From positions 123,680-187,679 of the forward strand of contig CALULP010000040.1 in assembly GCA_944321495.1 (NCBI GenBank): DNA of 64,000 bases. Reading direction: 5' to 3'. Below are positions 8,810 through 17,612 of this stretch, in pieces (position 1 is the stretch's first letter; each line of letters begins with the position of its first letter). The position numbers were made by a program, and so were the translations under genes. Below the pieces are notes generated by a model that was not told the origin of the DNA, made no database searches, and saw only the letters and a list, made by a program, of their open reading frames with translations. The stretch comes from an uncultured Bacteroides sp. (GTDB lineage: Bacteria > Bacteroidota > Bacteroidia > Bacteroidales > Bacteroidaceae).

Positions 8810-9400
8810 ATGAAATCGATTGAAGTAAAAGGAACTGCAAGAACCATTGCAGAACGTTCTTCGGAACAGGCAAGAGCTTTGAAAGCTATTCGTAAAAACA
8901 ACGGCGTTCCCTGCGTGCTTTACGGAGGTGGCCAGAACATCCACTTCACTGTGCCCGCCGAAGGACTGCGCAACCTCGTTTACACTCCCCACATCTATGT
9001 GGTAGACCTGGTTATCGATGGCACGAAGTACAACGCCATCATGAAAGATATCCAATTCCATCCGGTAAAGGACAACATCCTGCACGTAGACTTCTACCAG
9101 ATTGACGAGGCAAAACCCATCGTCATGGAAGTGCCCGTACAGCTGGAAGGCCTGGCAGAAGGTGTAAAGGCCGGTGGTAAACTGACGCTGCAAATCCGCA
9201 AACTGAAAGTAAGAGCCTTGTACAACCAGATTCCCGAAAGGCTGGTCATCAACGTTTCCCACTTGGGCTTGGGCAAGACCATCAAGGTAGGCGAACTGAG
9301 CTTTGAAGGCCTGGAACTGCTGAATGCCAAAGAGGCTGTGGTATGCGCCGTGAAGCTGACACGTGCCGCAAGAGGTGCAGCTGCCGCCGCCAATGCATAA
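8810..9400 (+). CDS. rplY: 50S ribosomal protein L25 / general stress protein Ctc
   Basis: The 196-residue product is the long CTC form of L25: an N-terminal 5S-rRNA-binding domain (KALRKNN-like KAIRKNNGVPCVLYGGGQ, then FYQIDEAKPI) and a C-terminal beta domain (VPVQLEGLAEGVKAGGKLTL) ending in an Ala-rich tail. It binds 5S rRNA in the large subunit. It lies immediately upstream of pth, a widely conserved rplY-pth pairing, with a palindromic repeat between them. Confidence 0.97.
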   Translation: MKSIEVKGTARTIAERSSEQARALKAIRKNNGVPCVLYGGGQNIHFTVPAEGLRNLVYTPHIYVVDLVIDGTKYNAIMKDIQFHPVKDNILHVDFYQIDEAKPIVMEVPVQLEGLAEGVKAGGKLTLQIRKLKVRALYNQIPERLVINVSHLGLGKTIKVGELSFEGLELLNAKEAVVCAVKLTRAARGAAAAANA

Positions 9401-9421
9401 GCGATAAACAAACTTTTCCCG

Positions 9422-9490
9422 GGACGCGGATTAACGCAGTCAACGCAGATTCAACGAAATCCGCGGACACAGCTGCGATAATCCGCGTCC
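9422..9490. repeat. Palindromic CGCGGATTA element, copy 1
   Basis: Two 18-bp arms (9422-9439 and 9473-9490) pair with one mismatch around a 33-nt loop that contains further CGCAGATT/AATCCGCG matches. A second copy with a perfect 18-bp stem is at 42006-42077. Both sit just downstream of a gene (rplY here). REP-like repeat or terminator; no T-run follows. Confidence 0.75.
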
Positions 9491-9522
9491 TTTCATATTA
9501 TTTATGCTGACATAAGAATACA

Positions 9523-10086
9523 ATGAAATATCTGATAGCTGGGTTGGGAAACATCGGCCCCGAATACCACGAAACCAGGCACAACATCGGTTTCATGGTC
9601 GTAGACGCCCTGGCAAAGTCTGCCGGCATCTCTTTTTCCGACGGGCGTTACGGCTTCACCGCCACCCTTCCCGTCAAAGGCAGGCAACTGTTGCTGCTGA
9701 AGCCTTCCACCTACATGAACCTTAGCGGAAACGCCGTGCGCTACTGGTTGCAGAAAGAAAACATCCCCTTGGAAAACCTGCTGGTCGTGGTAGACGACCT
9801 TGCCTTGCCCTTCGGCACCCTGCGCCTGAAGGGGAAAGGCAGCGATGCGGGACACAACGGCCTGAAACACATTGCCGCCACGCTGGGCACACAGGCTTAC
9901 GCCCGGTTGCGCTTCGGCATAGGCAATGACTTTCCCCGGGGCGGACAGATAGACTACGTTTTGGGACACTTTACCGAAGACGAACGGTCGCTCTTGCCCC
10001 AACGCCTGGAAACTGCGGGTGAAATCGTCAAAAGCTTTTGCCTGGCAGGCATAGATATCACCATGAACCAGTTCAACAAAAAATAA
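9523..10086 (+). CDS. pth: Peptidyl-tRNA hydrolase
   Basis: The 187-residue protein shows all Pth hallmarks: [20 protein letters not shown] with the catalytic His20-equivalent, the conserved Asn in [19 protein letters not shown], and the [12 protein letters not shown] loop. It releases tRNA from prematurely dropped peptidyl-tRNA in the cytoplasm. Length and motifs are typical. It follows rplY and precedes an S4-domain gene on the same strand. Confidence 0.97.
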   Translation: MKYLIAGLGNIGPEYHETRHNIGFMVVDALAKSAGISFSDGRYGFTATLPVKGRQLLLLKPSTYMNLSGNAVRYWLQKENIPLENLLVVVDDLALPFGTLRLKGKGSDAGHNGLKHIAATLGTQAYARLRFGIGNDFPRGGQIDYVLGHFTEDERSLLPQRLETAGEIVKSFCLAGIDITMNQFNKK

Positions 10087-10132
10087 CCGGACCTTACCGG
10101 TCCTGCTCATTTTAAGAAAAAGAACATCCGAC

Positions 10133-10576
10133 ATGAACGAAGCCCGAATAGACAAATGGATGTGGGCGGCACGCATCTTCAAAACCCGTACCATTGCCGC
10201 CGAAGCCTGCAAGAAAGGAAGGGTATGCATCAACGGCGCCCAGGCAAAAGCCGCGCGCATGGTGAAGCCCGGCGATGTGATACAGGTGCGCAAGCCGCCC
10301 GTCACCTACTCGTTCAAAGTGCTGCAAGCCATCGAGAAGCGGATAGGTGCCAAGCTGGTGCCCGAAGTCCTGGAGAACGTCACCACCCCCGACCAATACG
10401 AACTGCTGGAGATGAGCCGCATCAGCGGCTTTGTCAACCGCGCCAAAGGCACCGGAAGGCCCACCAAAAAAGACCGCCGGAGCCTGGAAGAGTTTACCAC
10501 ACCGGAGTTTATGGACGACTTCGATTTCGACTTCGACTTCGGGGAGGATGACGACGATGACGGGCAAGAAGATTAA
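10133..10576 (+). CDS. S4-domain RNA-binding protein, Hsp15-like
   Basis: The 147-residue protein begins with an S4 domain of the Hsp15/HslR type: RIDKWMWAARIFKTRTIAAEAC, then GRVCINGAQAKAARMVKPGDVIQV. The C-terminal 30 residues are a highly acidic tail (DDFDFDFDFGEDDDDD) beyond the globular part. Hsp15 in E. coli binds stalled 50S subunits carrying nascent chains; next to pth this suggests a ribosome-rescue role, which is inference. A 22-bp-period array starts at the stop codon region. Confidence 0.88.
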   Translation: MNEARIDKWMWAARIFKTRTIAAEACKKGRVCINGAQAKAARMVKPGDVIQVRKPPVTYSFKVLQAIEKRIGAKLVPEVLENVTTPDQYELLEMSRISGFVNRAKGTGRPTKKDRRSLEEFTTPEFMDDFDFDFDFGEDDDDDGQED

Positions 10577-10579
10577 ACC

Positions 10580-10667
10580 AACTTGCCCGGCACACGCAAT
10601 CAACTTGTTTAGCACACTGATTTAACTTGTTTGTGACACGTAATTAACTTGTTTAGGGCATCAAAAT
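10580..10667. repeat. 22-bp-period intergenic array B (4 units)
   Basis: Four contiguous 22-bp units begin at 10580, 10602, 10624 and 10646, each starting AACTTG, three of them AACTTGTTT. The phase AATCAACTTG matches array C (35297) and array D (51010). The last unit runs into the -7 box of the next gene. Confidence 0.85.
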
Positions 10668-10674
10668 AACTTTG
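10667..10674 (+). promoter_or_regulatory. -7 box of the Gfo/Idh/MocA gene
   Basis: TAACTTTG ends only 5 nt before the ATG at 10680, so the expected transcription start falls on or beside the start codon (leaderless candidate). No convincing -33 TTTG is present; the region is array B. Confidence 0.55.
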
Positions 10675-10679
10675 CAGAC

Positions 10680-11666
10680 ATGGACCAGAACATCATCAAA
10701 TGGGGATTCATCGGTTGCGGGGAAGTGACCAAGTACAAAAGCGGACCGGCTTTTCAGAAAATTGAGAACTCGGAAGTAGTGGCTGTCATGAGCCGCAATG
10801 CCGAGAAAGCAAAGGCATACGCACGCGAAAGGGGCATCCCGCGCTGGTACGACGATGCCCAGGAACTGGTGAACGACAAGGAGGTAAACGCCGTCTACAT
10901 TGCTACCCCGCCCTCCTCGCACGCCACATACGCCATCATGGCCATGAAAGCCGGCAAGCCTGCCTACATAGAAAAACCCATGGCGGTGACCTATGACGAA
11001 TGCTGCCGCATCAACCGCATCTCGCACGAGACGGGCGTTCCCTGCTTCGTAGCCTACTACCGCCGCTACCTGCCCTATTTCCAGAAGGTGAAGTCGCTGG
11101 TCGAGGATGGCGCCATCGGGCGCATCATCAACATCCAGGTGCGCTTTGCACAGCCGCCCCGCAACTTGGACTACAACCGCGAGAACCTGCCGTGGCGCGT
11201 GCAACCCGACATAGCCGGGGGCGGATATTTCTACGACCTTGCCCCCCACCAGCTCGACATGCTGCAGGAGATATTCGGCTGCATCCTCGAGGCAAGCGGC
11301 TACAAGAGCAACCGCGGCAGGCTGTACGAGGCGGAAGACACGATAAGCGCCTGCTTCAAGTTCGAGAACGGACTGGTAGGAAGCGGTTCCTGGTGTTTCG
11401 TCGCCCACGACTCCGCCCGCGAAGACCGCATCGAGGTGATTGGCGACAAGGGCATGATTTGTTTTTCCATCTTTACTTACGACCCCATTACCGTACACAC
11501 GGAGAAAGGTTGCGAGGAAATCACGGTCGAAAACCCTACCTACGTGCAGCAACCGCTCATACAGGCCGTGGTGGACCACTTGCTGGGCAAGTCGGTCTGC
11601 ACCTGCGACGGCGAAAGCGCCACCCTTACCAACTGGGTCATGGACAAGATTCTGGGCAAAATCTAA
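10680..11666 (+). CDS. Gfo/Idh/MocA family NAD(P)-dependent oxidoreductase
   Basis: The 328-residue enzyme has the N-terminal Rossmann motif GFIGCGEVT and the family signature AGKPAYIEKPMAVT, with the EKP lysine of the active site. The C-terminal alpha/beta domain carries GGGYFYDLAPHQLDML, with a conserved Asp-x-x-x-His pair. These enzymes oxidise or reduce hydroxyls of sugars, inositols and related compounds; the substrate is unknown. No cytoplasmic export signal. It converges on the CPA2 antiporter gene with 15 bp between the ends. Confidence 0.92.
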   Translation: MDQNIIKWGFIGCGEVTKYKSGPAFQKIENSEVVAVMSRNAEKAKAYARERGIPRWYDDAQELVNDKEVNAVYIATPPSSHATYAIMAMKAGKPAYIEKPMAVTYDECCRINRISHETGVPCFVAYYRRYLPYFQKVKSLVEDGAIGRIINIQVRFAQPPRNLDYNRENLPWRVQPDIAGGGYFYDLAPHQLDMLQEIFGCILEASGYKSNRGRLYEAEDTISACFKFENGLVGSGSWCFVAHDSAREDRIEVIGDKGMICFSIFTYDPITVHTEKGCEEITVENPTYVQQPLIQAVVDHLLGKSVCTCDGESATLTNWVMDKILGKI

Positions 11667-11681
11667 GGAAACCGCTTCGGG

Positions 11682-13955
11682 TCAGTCGGCATATTCTTCC
11701 TCTTCCGACAGGCCTGCCAGCCGGTACACGTCGTGGCTCTCGCCCACAATCCACACCACATCGCCTTCCGCAAAAGGCTCGTGCGGGTTGGGGGCACGCA
11801 AGGTGTCGCCCGCCCGCTCCACTCCGGCAATGAAGCAATGATACTTTTCGCGGATGCCTGCCTCTTTCATGGTCTTTCCCAGGAAAGGGGAACGGGCATC
11901 GATGCGCAGCTGGCGCATGATGGTCTCGCTATGGGCCACCACGTCTTCATCCACCACGGCAGAGGCGCGGTTCATGGCATCCGTAAAGGCTTCCAGGTCT
12001 TTATCCGTGGCAATCACCTGCATCTTGTCCTGCGGATACAGGCGGACATCCGCCCCGGGAATGTTGATGCGCTTTTTCCCCCGCAGGATGGAAACCACAT
12101 GCACGCCGTATTTCTTGCCGAAATTCAGTTCTCCCAGCGTGTGCCCTACCCAATCGGCCTCGCCCGGCACCTCAATGTCGGTCAGGTGCAAGTCGTGCGA
12201 CAGCAGGCGTCCGGCATATTCCGGCGCCTTTTCTCCCAAGTATTCCGCCTGCATGTCGCGGTAGCGCAGGTTCTGGAAGAAAGTGCGTTCTATCAGGATG
12301 GACTGTTTCTTCAGTTTCCTCGACAATATCATCAGCACCACCAGCAACAGGGCCACGCCCAACAACAGGCCGACCGACATCTTGAACAGGCCGCCGATGA
12401 CGAACATCACAAACGAAATCACCAGCAAGATGCGCAAGATGATGGTGGCCACCAAGGGCGCCCGGTTGCCCCGGTTCTCTCGCCACAGGGTGACAAACTC
12501 CACGGAGTGGTTTTTCTTAATCATAATGGCACGCATGAAGGGCGAGATGCACAGGATAATCACCGCGGCAGCTACCAGCGAACCCCACGGCCCGGGCAGC
12601 CATTCGCGGCACAAGGGCACCAGGAAACGGAATGCCAGCAATACAATAGCCGCGCTGACGATGGAGTACACCACCGTGACGCGCACCAGCTTCACAATGA
12701 GCCTTTTCCACAGGCTGTCGTGGTTCACAGGCCGTGTACCCGAGGCATACTTGGAAAGGAAGCGGCTCCACTTCTCCGGCAAATGGCGGTCCACAAAGTC
12801 GGAAGCCGGCCCGGCAAGGCGTATCATGTAGGGCGTGATGAACGTTGTGACAACCGACACCGCCACGACTACCGGATAGAGGAAGTCGCTGGTCACGTTC
12901 AGCGACACGCCCAGCGACGCGATGATAAAGGCAAACTCACCTATCTGCGTCAGGCTGAAGCCGCATTGCATGGCCACTTTCAGCGGTTGCCCCGAAAGCA
13001 GCACGCCCAAGGTGCCGAAAGCCGACTGGCCTATCAATACAGCCAACGTGATGACTAGAATCGGCACGGCATACTCCACCAGCATGTGCGGGTCGACCAT
13101 CATGCCCACCGAGACGAAGAAGATGGCGCCAAACAGGTCTTTCAACGGGGTTACCAGTTTCTCGATGCTCTCCGCTTCCACCGTTTCCGACAAGATGGAG
13201 CCCATGATGAAAGCCCCGAACGCTGCCGAGAAACCGGTATTCACCGCCAGCACCACCATGCCGAAACACAACGCCAGCGACACGATGAGCAACGTTTCCT
13301 CGCTCATCAGCCTGCGGCAACGCTTCAGCAGGCCGGGAATCAGGTAAATGCCCACCACAAACCACAGTATCAGGAAGAAAGCCAGCTTCAGCACGCTTTC
13401 TATCATCTCCCCGCCTTCAAAGTTGTTGCTGGCCGCCATGGTGGATAGCATCACCATCAATACTACCGCCAAGATATCTTCCAGAATCAAGATGCTGAGC
13501 ACCAGCCCGGTAAACTGCTTTTTCTGCAACCCCAAGTCGTCAAACGCCTTATAGATAATGGTAGTGGACGACATGGCAATCATCCCGCCCAAGAACAGGC
13601 AGTCCATCCGCTGCCATCCGAAACAAGCCCCTACCGCCATGCCCAGCATAATCATGCAAAAGATGATGGTGCATGCCGCTATGATGGCAGGGCCACCCAC
13701 CTTGACAATCTTCTTGAAACTGAACTCCAGCCCCAAGGCAAACAGCAGGAAGATGACGCCGATGTCCGCCCACGTCTGCACATTCGCCCGGTCCATTACC
13801 GAAGGCGTAAACACGAAATGCGGGCTGGCAATGAAACCTGCCACCACGTAGCCCAACACCAGCGGTTGCTTCAGCTTTTTGAATATCAAAGTCATCACTC
13901 CGGCGCAAATCAATATCAACGCCAAGTCTGAGATAAGCGGTGCTAATTCTGACAT
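11682..13955 (-). CDS. CPA2-family monovalent cation:proton antiporter with two RCK-C domains
   Basis: The 757-residue membrane protein has a Na+/H+ exchanger core of about 12 helices (residues 1-390; typical LLFALGLEFSFKKI and GLVLSILILEDILAVVLM), then an extra helical stretch at about 430-560. Two C-terminal TrkA-C domains follow: one at IEVPGEADWVGHTLGEL...LYPQDKMQVIA and one at RIDARSPFLGKTMKEAGI...EGDVVWIVGE. No NAD-binding TrkA-N domain is seen, unlike KefB/KefC. Likely a K+ or Na+/H+ antiporter gated by a ligand of the RCK-C domains. The promoter region has TACCTTTG at 13985-13992. Confidence 0.92.
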   Translation of the reverse strand: MSELAPLISDLALILICAGVMTLIFKKLKQPLVLGYVVAGFIASPHFVFTPSVMDRANVQTWADIGVIFLLFALGLEFSFKKIVKVGGPAIIAACTIIFCMIMLGMAVGACFGWQRMDCLFLGGMIAMSSTTIIYKAFDDLGLQKKQFTGLVLSILILEDILAVVLMVMLSTMAASNNFEGGEMIESVLKLAFFLILWFVVGIYLIPGLLKRCRRLMSEETLLIVSLALCFGMVVLAVNTGFSAAFGAFIMGSILSETVEAESIEKLVTPLKDLFGAIFFVSVGMMVDPHMLVEYAVPILVITLAVLIGQSAFGTLGVLLSGQPLKVAMQCGFSLTQIGEFAFIIASLGVSLNVTSDFLYPVVVAVSVVTTFITPYMIRLAGPASDFVDRHLPEKWSRFLSKYASGTRPVNHDSLWKRLIVKLVRVTVVYSIVSAAIVLLAFRFLVPLCREWLPGPWGSLVAAAVIILCISPFMRAIMIKKNHSVEFVTLWRENRGNRAPLVATIILRILLVISFVMFVIGGLFKMSVGLLLGVALLLVVLMILSRKLKKQSILIERTFFQNLRYRDMQAEYLGEKAPEYAGRLLSHDLHLTDIEVPGEADWVGHTLGELNFGKKYGVHVVSILRGKKRINIPGADVRLYPQDKMQVIATDKDLEAFTDAMNRASAVVDEDVVAHSETIMRQLRIDARSPFLGKTMKEAGIREKYHCFIAGVERAGDTLRAPNPHEPFAEGDVVWIVGESHDVYRLAGLSEEEEYAD

Positions 13956-13984
13956 AAATCGTTCCTTTCCCTCTTTTCGGCAGA

Positions 13985-14011
13985 CAAAGGTAAGGAAAGT
14001 TTCGCTTTCCT
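13985..14011 (-). promoter_or_regulatory. Antiporter promoter box and adjoining dyad
   Basis: TACCTTTG on the minus strand (13985-13992) is 29 bp before the antiporter ATG. Directly upstream is a dyad with 7-bp arms AGGAAAG (13993-13999) and CTTTCCT (14005-14011), a possible operator overlapping the promoter spacer. Confidence 0.45.
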
Positions 14012-14096
14012 GTTACACCTGTAAAAACATTGCCGCAAAAAAATGAGGGAAAAGATCGCTCCTTCCCCTCATCCCTTCTCGAATGGTTCAATCACC

Positions 14097-14145
14097 CATC
14101 CTCAATTCTCAATTCTTAATTGTCAATTGTCAATTGTCCATTACC
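14097..14145. repeat. CAATTGTC minirepeat tract (half copy)
   Basis: Repeated 8-10 bp units of the type TCAATTC and AATTGTC run up to the end of the epimerase gene. It resembles one arm of the family I hairpin tracts at 31803, 37515 and 39382 but lacks their conserved core. Confidence 0.6.
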
Positions 14146-15008
14146 TCAATCCTGTACCCCCCTTTGAACGTTTCCTTCAGCGTAAGGTGTTGCATCCAGT
14201 CCCGGTCTTTACACTCGCCACTGTAATGGGCACGGTCGCAACGCCCGTACCAAGGCTCTATGCAGACAAAGGGCGCATTCTTGCCGGGAGGCGACCACAA
14301 CCCTACCAGCGGTGCGTCGAAACACAGGCGCAGGCACGGGCGACGCTTCGTGTCATACAGGGTAACCTCCTTCACCTGGCTGTCCTCCAGTATCAAGGCA
14401 TCGTGGTCAAACGTGTGTACATCCAGCGGCAGCAGCCCGTCCTTGTCCAACGGCAACGGATAGCTGCGCTCCACGTCGGCACAACCTTTTTCGGAAATCA
14501 GGATGTACTGCAAATCCTTCGCCGTCCCGAAACCGAAATAGCCGCGCAACTCGGCAGCCGGCTCATAGTCCGGGAAGTAAAATGCCGGATGCGCCCCTAT
14601 CTGGAAGTGCATCGGCCTGTCGCCCGGATTGCTTACCTCCCAAAGCACATCGATGCAGTTGCCGTGGATGCGGTACCCGATGTCCAGCAGGAACGGGAAC
14701 GGATATTTGGCCCGTGTTTCCTCCGAGTCCTCCAGCCTGTAATGCACTTCGTCGGGCGATTCGGAGTACAACCGGAAATCCATGTCCCGGGCAAAACCGT
14801 GCTGCGAAAGCTCGAAAGTCTGTCCCTCGTGGCGGTACTTCCCCTCCCACACGCTGCCCACAATGGGGAACAATACCGGCGAATGGCGTTTCCAGTAAGC
14901 CGGGTCGGCCTGCCACAGATACTCGCGTCCCCGGAAACAGATGCTGCACAGTTCAGCCCCGTGCGAAGACATCCGGATAGTAAGTTCAGAATTAGAAAGT
15001 GTTTTCAT
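14130..15008 (-). CDS. Aldose 1-epimerase-like protein
   Basis: The 292-residue beta-sandwich protein is of the galactose mutarotase-like superfamily: SSHGAELCSICFRGREYLWQ at the N-terminus, HGFARDMDF with a candidate catalytic His, QIGAHPAFYFP with the second His, and VCIEPWYGRCD with the Glu. This is the LacX-like branch acting on unspecified hexoses. The start at 15008 was chosen because the longer ORF reads through the divergent promoter region. It shares this region with the MBL hydrolase gene. Confidence 0.88.
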   Translation of the reverse strand: MKTLSNSELTIRMSSHGAELCSICFRGREYLWQADPAYWKRHSPVLFPIVGSVWEGKYRHEGQTFELSQHGFARDMDFRLYSESPDEVHYRLEDSEETRAKYPFPFLLDIGYRIHGNCIDVLWEVSNPGDRPMHFQIGAHPAFYFPDYEPAAELRGYFGFGTAKDLQYILISEKGCADVERSYPLPLDKDGLLPLDVHTFDHDALILEDSQVKEVTLYDTKRRPCLRLCFDAPLVGLWSPPGKNAPFVCIEPWYGRCDRAHYSGECKDRDWMQHLTLKETFKGGYRIEVMDN

Positions 15009-15053
15009 CAGCTTATCTTGTTTTAAGTAAGGTTTTACATCGTTATTACCCTG

Positions 15054-15082
15054 CAAATATAGGATTTTTTTCCGTATATTTG
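15054..15082. promoter_or_regulatory. Back-to-back divergent -7 boxes
   Basis: A minus-strand TATATTTG (15054-15061) serves the epimerase gene and a plus-strand TATATTTG (15075-15082) the MBL gene. The two identical boxes are mirror images 13 bp apart, so each occupies the other's -33 region and polymerase can probably use only one at a time. Confidence 0.55.
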
Positions 15083-15146
15083 CCAGAATTTTGAAAAGCG
15101 GCAAGTGGATAACGACAACCTATCCTGCCGACGAAAGGACATCGAC

Positions 15147-15950
15147 ATGAAACTAAGATTTATAAGCCTGGCAAGCGGAAGCAGCGGCAATTGTTACTTC
15201 CTGGGCACCGACACATACGGCATACTGATAGACGCGGGCATCCCTTTCCGCACCATTAAGAAAGAACTGGCAGAAGTAGGCATCGGCATCGACATGATCA
15301 GGGCGCTCTTCATCACCCACGACCATGCCGACCACATCAAGTCGGCCGGACTCCTGGGCGAGAAGTCAAACATACCCGTCTATTCCACCGAAGCCATCCA
15401 TGCCGGCATGAACCGCAGCTATTGCATGACGCAGAAGATTAGCGCCTCCGCCCGCTTCCTGCAAAAACAACAGCCCGTACAGATTGGCGACTTCACCGTG
15501 GAAGCCTTCGAAGTGCCCCACGACGGCACCGACAACGTAGGCTATCGCATCAGCATCGGCGGCAAAGTGTTCTGCTTCGTCACCGACCTGGGCGAGATTA
15601 CCCCCCTTGTGGCAGACTACATCCGCACCGCCAACTACCTCGTCATCGAGGCCAACTACGACGAAGAAATGCTGCAAATGGGTCACTACCCGCCCCATCT
15701 GAAAGCGCGCATAGCCGGTACCAACGGCCACTTGAGCAACAAAGTCACCGCCAATTTCCTGGCAGACAACATGACCGCCCACCTGCAATACATCTGGTTG
15801 TGCCACCTCAGCAAAGACAACAACCACCCCGAGCTGGCATACAAGACCGTCGAACTGAAACTGCGTGAAAAAGGCATCCTCGTAGGGCGCGACGTGCAAC
15901 TGTGCGCCTTGAAGCGTGGCATACCCTCCTGCCTGTACGAGCTGGAGTGA
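15147..15950 (+). CDS. MBL-fold metallo-hydrolase, YycJ/WalJ-like
   Basis: The 267-residue protein has the metal-binding motif THDHADHI (about residues 58-65), an N-terminal SLASGSSGNCYFLGTD typical of the YycJ subgroup, and later metal ligands in FVTDLGEI and LCHLSKDNNH. Relatives are described as a DNA 5'-3' exonuclease or wall-metabolism-linked hydrolases; the reaction here is not certain. Start at 15147 chosen because the longer ORF begins in the promoter spacer. tRNA-Lys follows. Confidence 0.9.
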   Translation: MKLRFISLASGSSGNCYFLGTDTYGILIDAGIPFRTIKKELAEVGIGIDMIRALFITHDHADHIKSAGLLGEKSNIPVYSTEAIHAGMNRSYCMTQKISASARFLQKQQPVQIGDFTVEAFEVPHDGTDNVGYRISIGGKVFCFVTDLGEITPLVADYIRTANYLVIEANYDEEMLQMGHYPPHLKARIAGTNGHLSNKVTANFLADNMTAHLQYIWLCHLSKDNNHPELAYKTVELKLREKGILVGRDVQLCALKRGIPSCLYELE

Positions 15951-16038
15951 AAGATAAGCGCAAAAAAAACATCGCTTACCTCTTGCCCGTTTCAAGTAAA
16001 AAAACTACCTTCGCGCCGGATTTCAAAAACCATCCGTT

Positions 16039-16111
16039 GCACCCTTAGCTCAGTTGGTAGAGCAACTGACTCTTAATCAGTGGGTCCAGGGTTCGAATCC
16101 CTGAGGGTGTA
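16039..16111 (+). tRNA. tRNA-Lys (anticodon CTT)
   Basis: A 73-nt cloverleaf: acceptor GCACCCT/AGGGTGT with one G-U pair, D arm GCTCAGTTGGTAGAGC, anticodon stem ACTGA/TCAGT around CTCTTAA, T arm CAGGGTTCGAATCCCTG, discriminator A, no encoded CCA. The anticodon CTT reads AAG. Upstream TACCTTCG with TTG 20 nt before it is a near-consensus promoter. Confidence 0.97.
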
Positions 16112-16119
16112 CACTTCTT

Positions 16120-16393
16120 GTGGCTGGTTTCTCATTTCCCCGTTTGCTTTAGAGATTCTTACATTGTTATTCTGAATTTCTACCAAGGCCTGTTCACCGT
16201 TTATTCTGATTAGCAAATCTGCACGAAAGCATTCGCTGATATCATCGGTCTCAAACGGTTGCGATTCCACCACCTCCTCAATTTCAACCGGTGTATTCAG
16301 AACCGAAGTCAACAATCCTTCTATAACGACATAATCCGCCTTGTTGCGCAACAACCGTTTCATCGCTCAATCAAAACGTATATAACTTGCCAT
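16120..16393 (-). pseudogene. Rpn-type PD-(D/E)XK nuclease/transposase remnant
   Basis: The reading frame starts ATG at 16393 as MASYIRFD, then hits TGA at 16367-16369 exactly where relatives have Trp (MASYIRFDWAMKRLL), and continues with MKRLLRNKADYVVIEGLLTS and ALVEIQNN, the nuclease core. Family resemblance ends about 50 bp from the tRNA-Lys 3' end, and the ORF then runs into the tRNA, so some two thirds of a normal 290-residue protein is missing. A nonsense mutation (TGG to TGA) and a 3' truncation at a tRNA are both visible. Confidence 0.75.
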
Positions 16394-16467
16394 AATCCAG
16401 AATTTTATCGATAATATTTTCACAAAGTAACGCAAAAAAACGCAGAACTCCAAACCGTAGAAAAACA

Positions 16468-16513
16468 AAGTCGGCGGGAAGCGTAACTTTCATCTTACGC
16501 TTCCCGCCGACTT
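16468..16513 (-). terminator. Rho-independent terminator of the polysaccharide operon
   Basis: A perfect 19-bp stem (16468-16486 and 16495-16513) with an 8-nt loop lies 18 bp after the stop of the last glycosyltransferase gene. On the minus strand the stem is followed by GTTTTTC and, further on, a T7 run. Confidence 0.85.
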
Positions 16514-16531
16514 GCCTGAACGGACAGAGCT

Positions 16532-17575
16532 TTATTTCCCTGTCACAGCATTATAAATTTGCACATAACCGTCCACCATTTTATCCACGGTAAACGATTG
16601 CAGGTATGTTTGCTTTGCCGCCAGAGCCATTTGCCGGTACATGGTTTCGTCCGACAATATGTATTCTATTTTTTCCGCCATCCGGGATGCTGTATTCTCT
16701 ACGGCAAAGCCATTGTTTCCATCCAACAGTTCCGAGATACCTCCCACAGCAGAAGCTACTACCGGCTTGCCACACGCAAGAGCCTCTATGATAACAATGG
16801 GAAGTCCCTCATAATTGCTGGGCAGGAAAAACAAGTCCGCATACCTGTTATAAGCCCCGGCATTGGGTAAATTTCCCATAAAGAACACATTATCCGTATG
16901 CTTCAACGTTACTTCATCTTGATTCCCAATCCAGATAAATGCATATTGCGGCAATAAAGATGCAACCTCTAAAAACAAATCCAGTTTTTTCTGTCGTGAT
17001 ATCCGGGCAATGCACAACACTTTCCGCTTGTATCCCTTAATCTCTACGAACGGGTCGGCAGACAAGCTACAAGGAGGATAAATGCCGTTATAAATCATGC
17101 TTACATGGTTTGTAATGCCTTCGTTCAATAAATTCCGCTCATCATACCTGCTGACTCCCACAATCGCCCTGCACCTGTTTTGCAAGGCTTTTTCTATGGG
17201 GAGATATTTGCGGTAAGCCACCCGGATAGAATCAAAACCATGTACGGTATATACCACTTTAGACTTCGGGAAAGCCACCCTGCCCAATATTCCCACCTTG
17301 GACGAATGCAAGTGGATAATGTCCGGCTTATACTTACGGTACAATTTCCTCAACTCAAAAATAGTCTTAACATCATTTACAGGCGACAGCTTCCTAAGCA
17401 ACGACGGAATGCACACCCGCTCTATCTTGGGTGACAACAAAGGCCACATTTTCCCATCCCCTTCGCCGGCAGCCACAATCACCCGATGTTCTTCGCTCAG
17501 CTTATTGGCCAAGTTCACAACAACGGATTGTGCACCACCCAGTTCACAAAGGGTAATAACTTGTAATATGATCAT
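16532..17575 (-). CDS. Glycosyltransferase family 4 (last gene of the polysaccharide operon)
   Basis: The 347-residue GT-B enzyme begins MIILQVITLCELGGAQSVVVNLA, the nucleotide-sugar GT4 N-terminal pattern with the GGAQ loop, then DIIHLHSSKVGILGR. The C-terminal domain has NGIYPP, the EGLPIVIIEALACGKPVVAS donor-binding E-x7-E motif and GISELLDGNNGF. It would add a sugar to the growing lipid-linked repeat unit on the cytoplasmic face. Donor and acceptor cannot be read from sequence. Confidence 0.93.
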   Translation of the reverse strand: MIILQVITLCELGGAQSVVVNLANKLSEEHRVIVAAGEGDGKMWPLLSPKIERVCIPSLLRKLSPVNDVKTIFELRKLYRKYKPDIIHLHSSKVGILGRVAFPKSKVVYTVHGFDSIRVAYRKYLPIEKALQNRCRAIVGVSRYDERNLLNEGITNHVSMIYNGIYPPCSLSADPFVEIKGYKRKVLCIARISRQKKLDLFLEVASLLPQYAFIWIGNQDEVTLKHTDNVFFMGNLPNAGAYNRYADLFFLPSNYEGLPIVIIEALACGKPVVASAVGGISELLDGNNGFAVENTASRMAEKIEYILSDETMYRQMALAAKQTYLQSFTVDKMVDGYVQIYNAVTGK

Positions 17576-17612
17576 TATAATGCTAAAATAAAATCTAAAA
17601 AATCATTTGCAG

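Noticed and set aside
11733-13058. 441-codon ORF antisense to the antiporter
   Set aside because: Shadow of the membrane protein gene, His and Gln rich, no motif.
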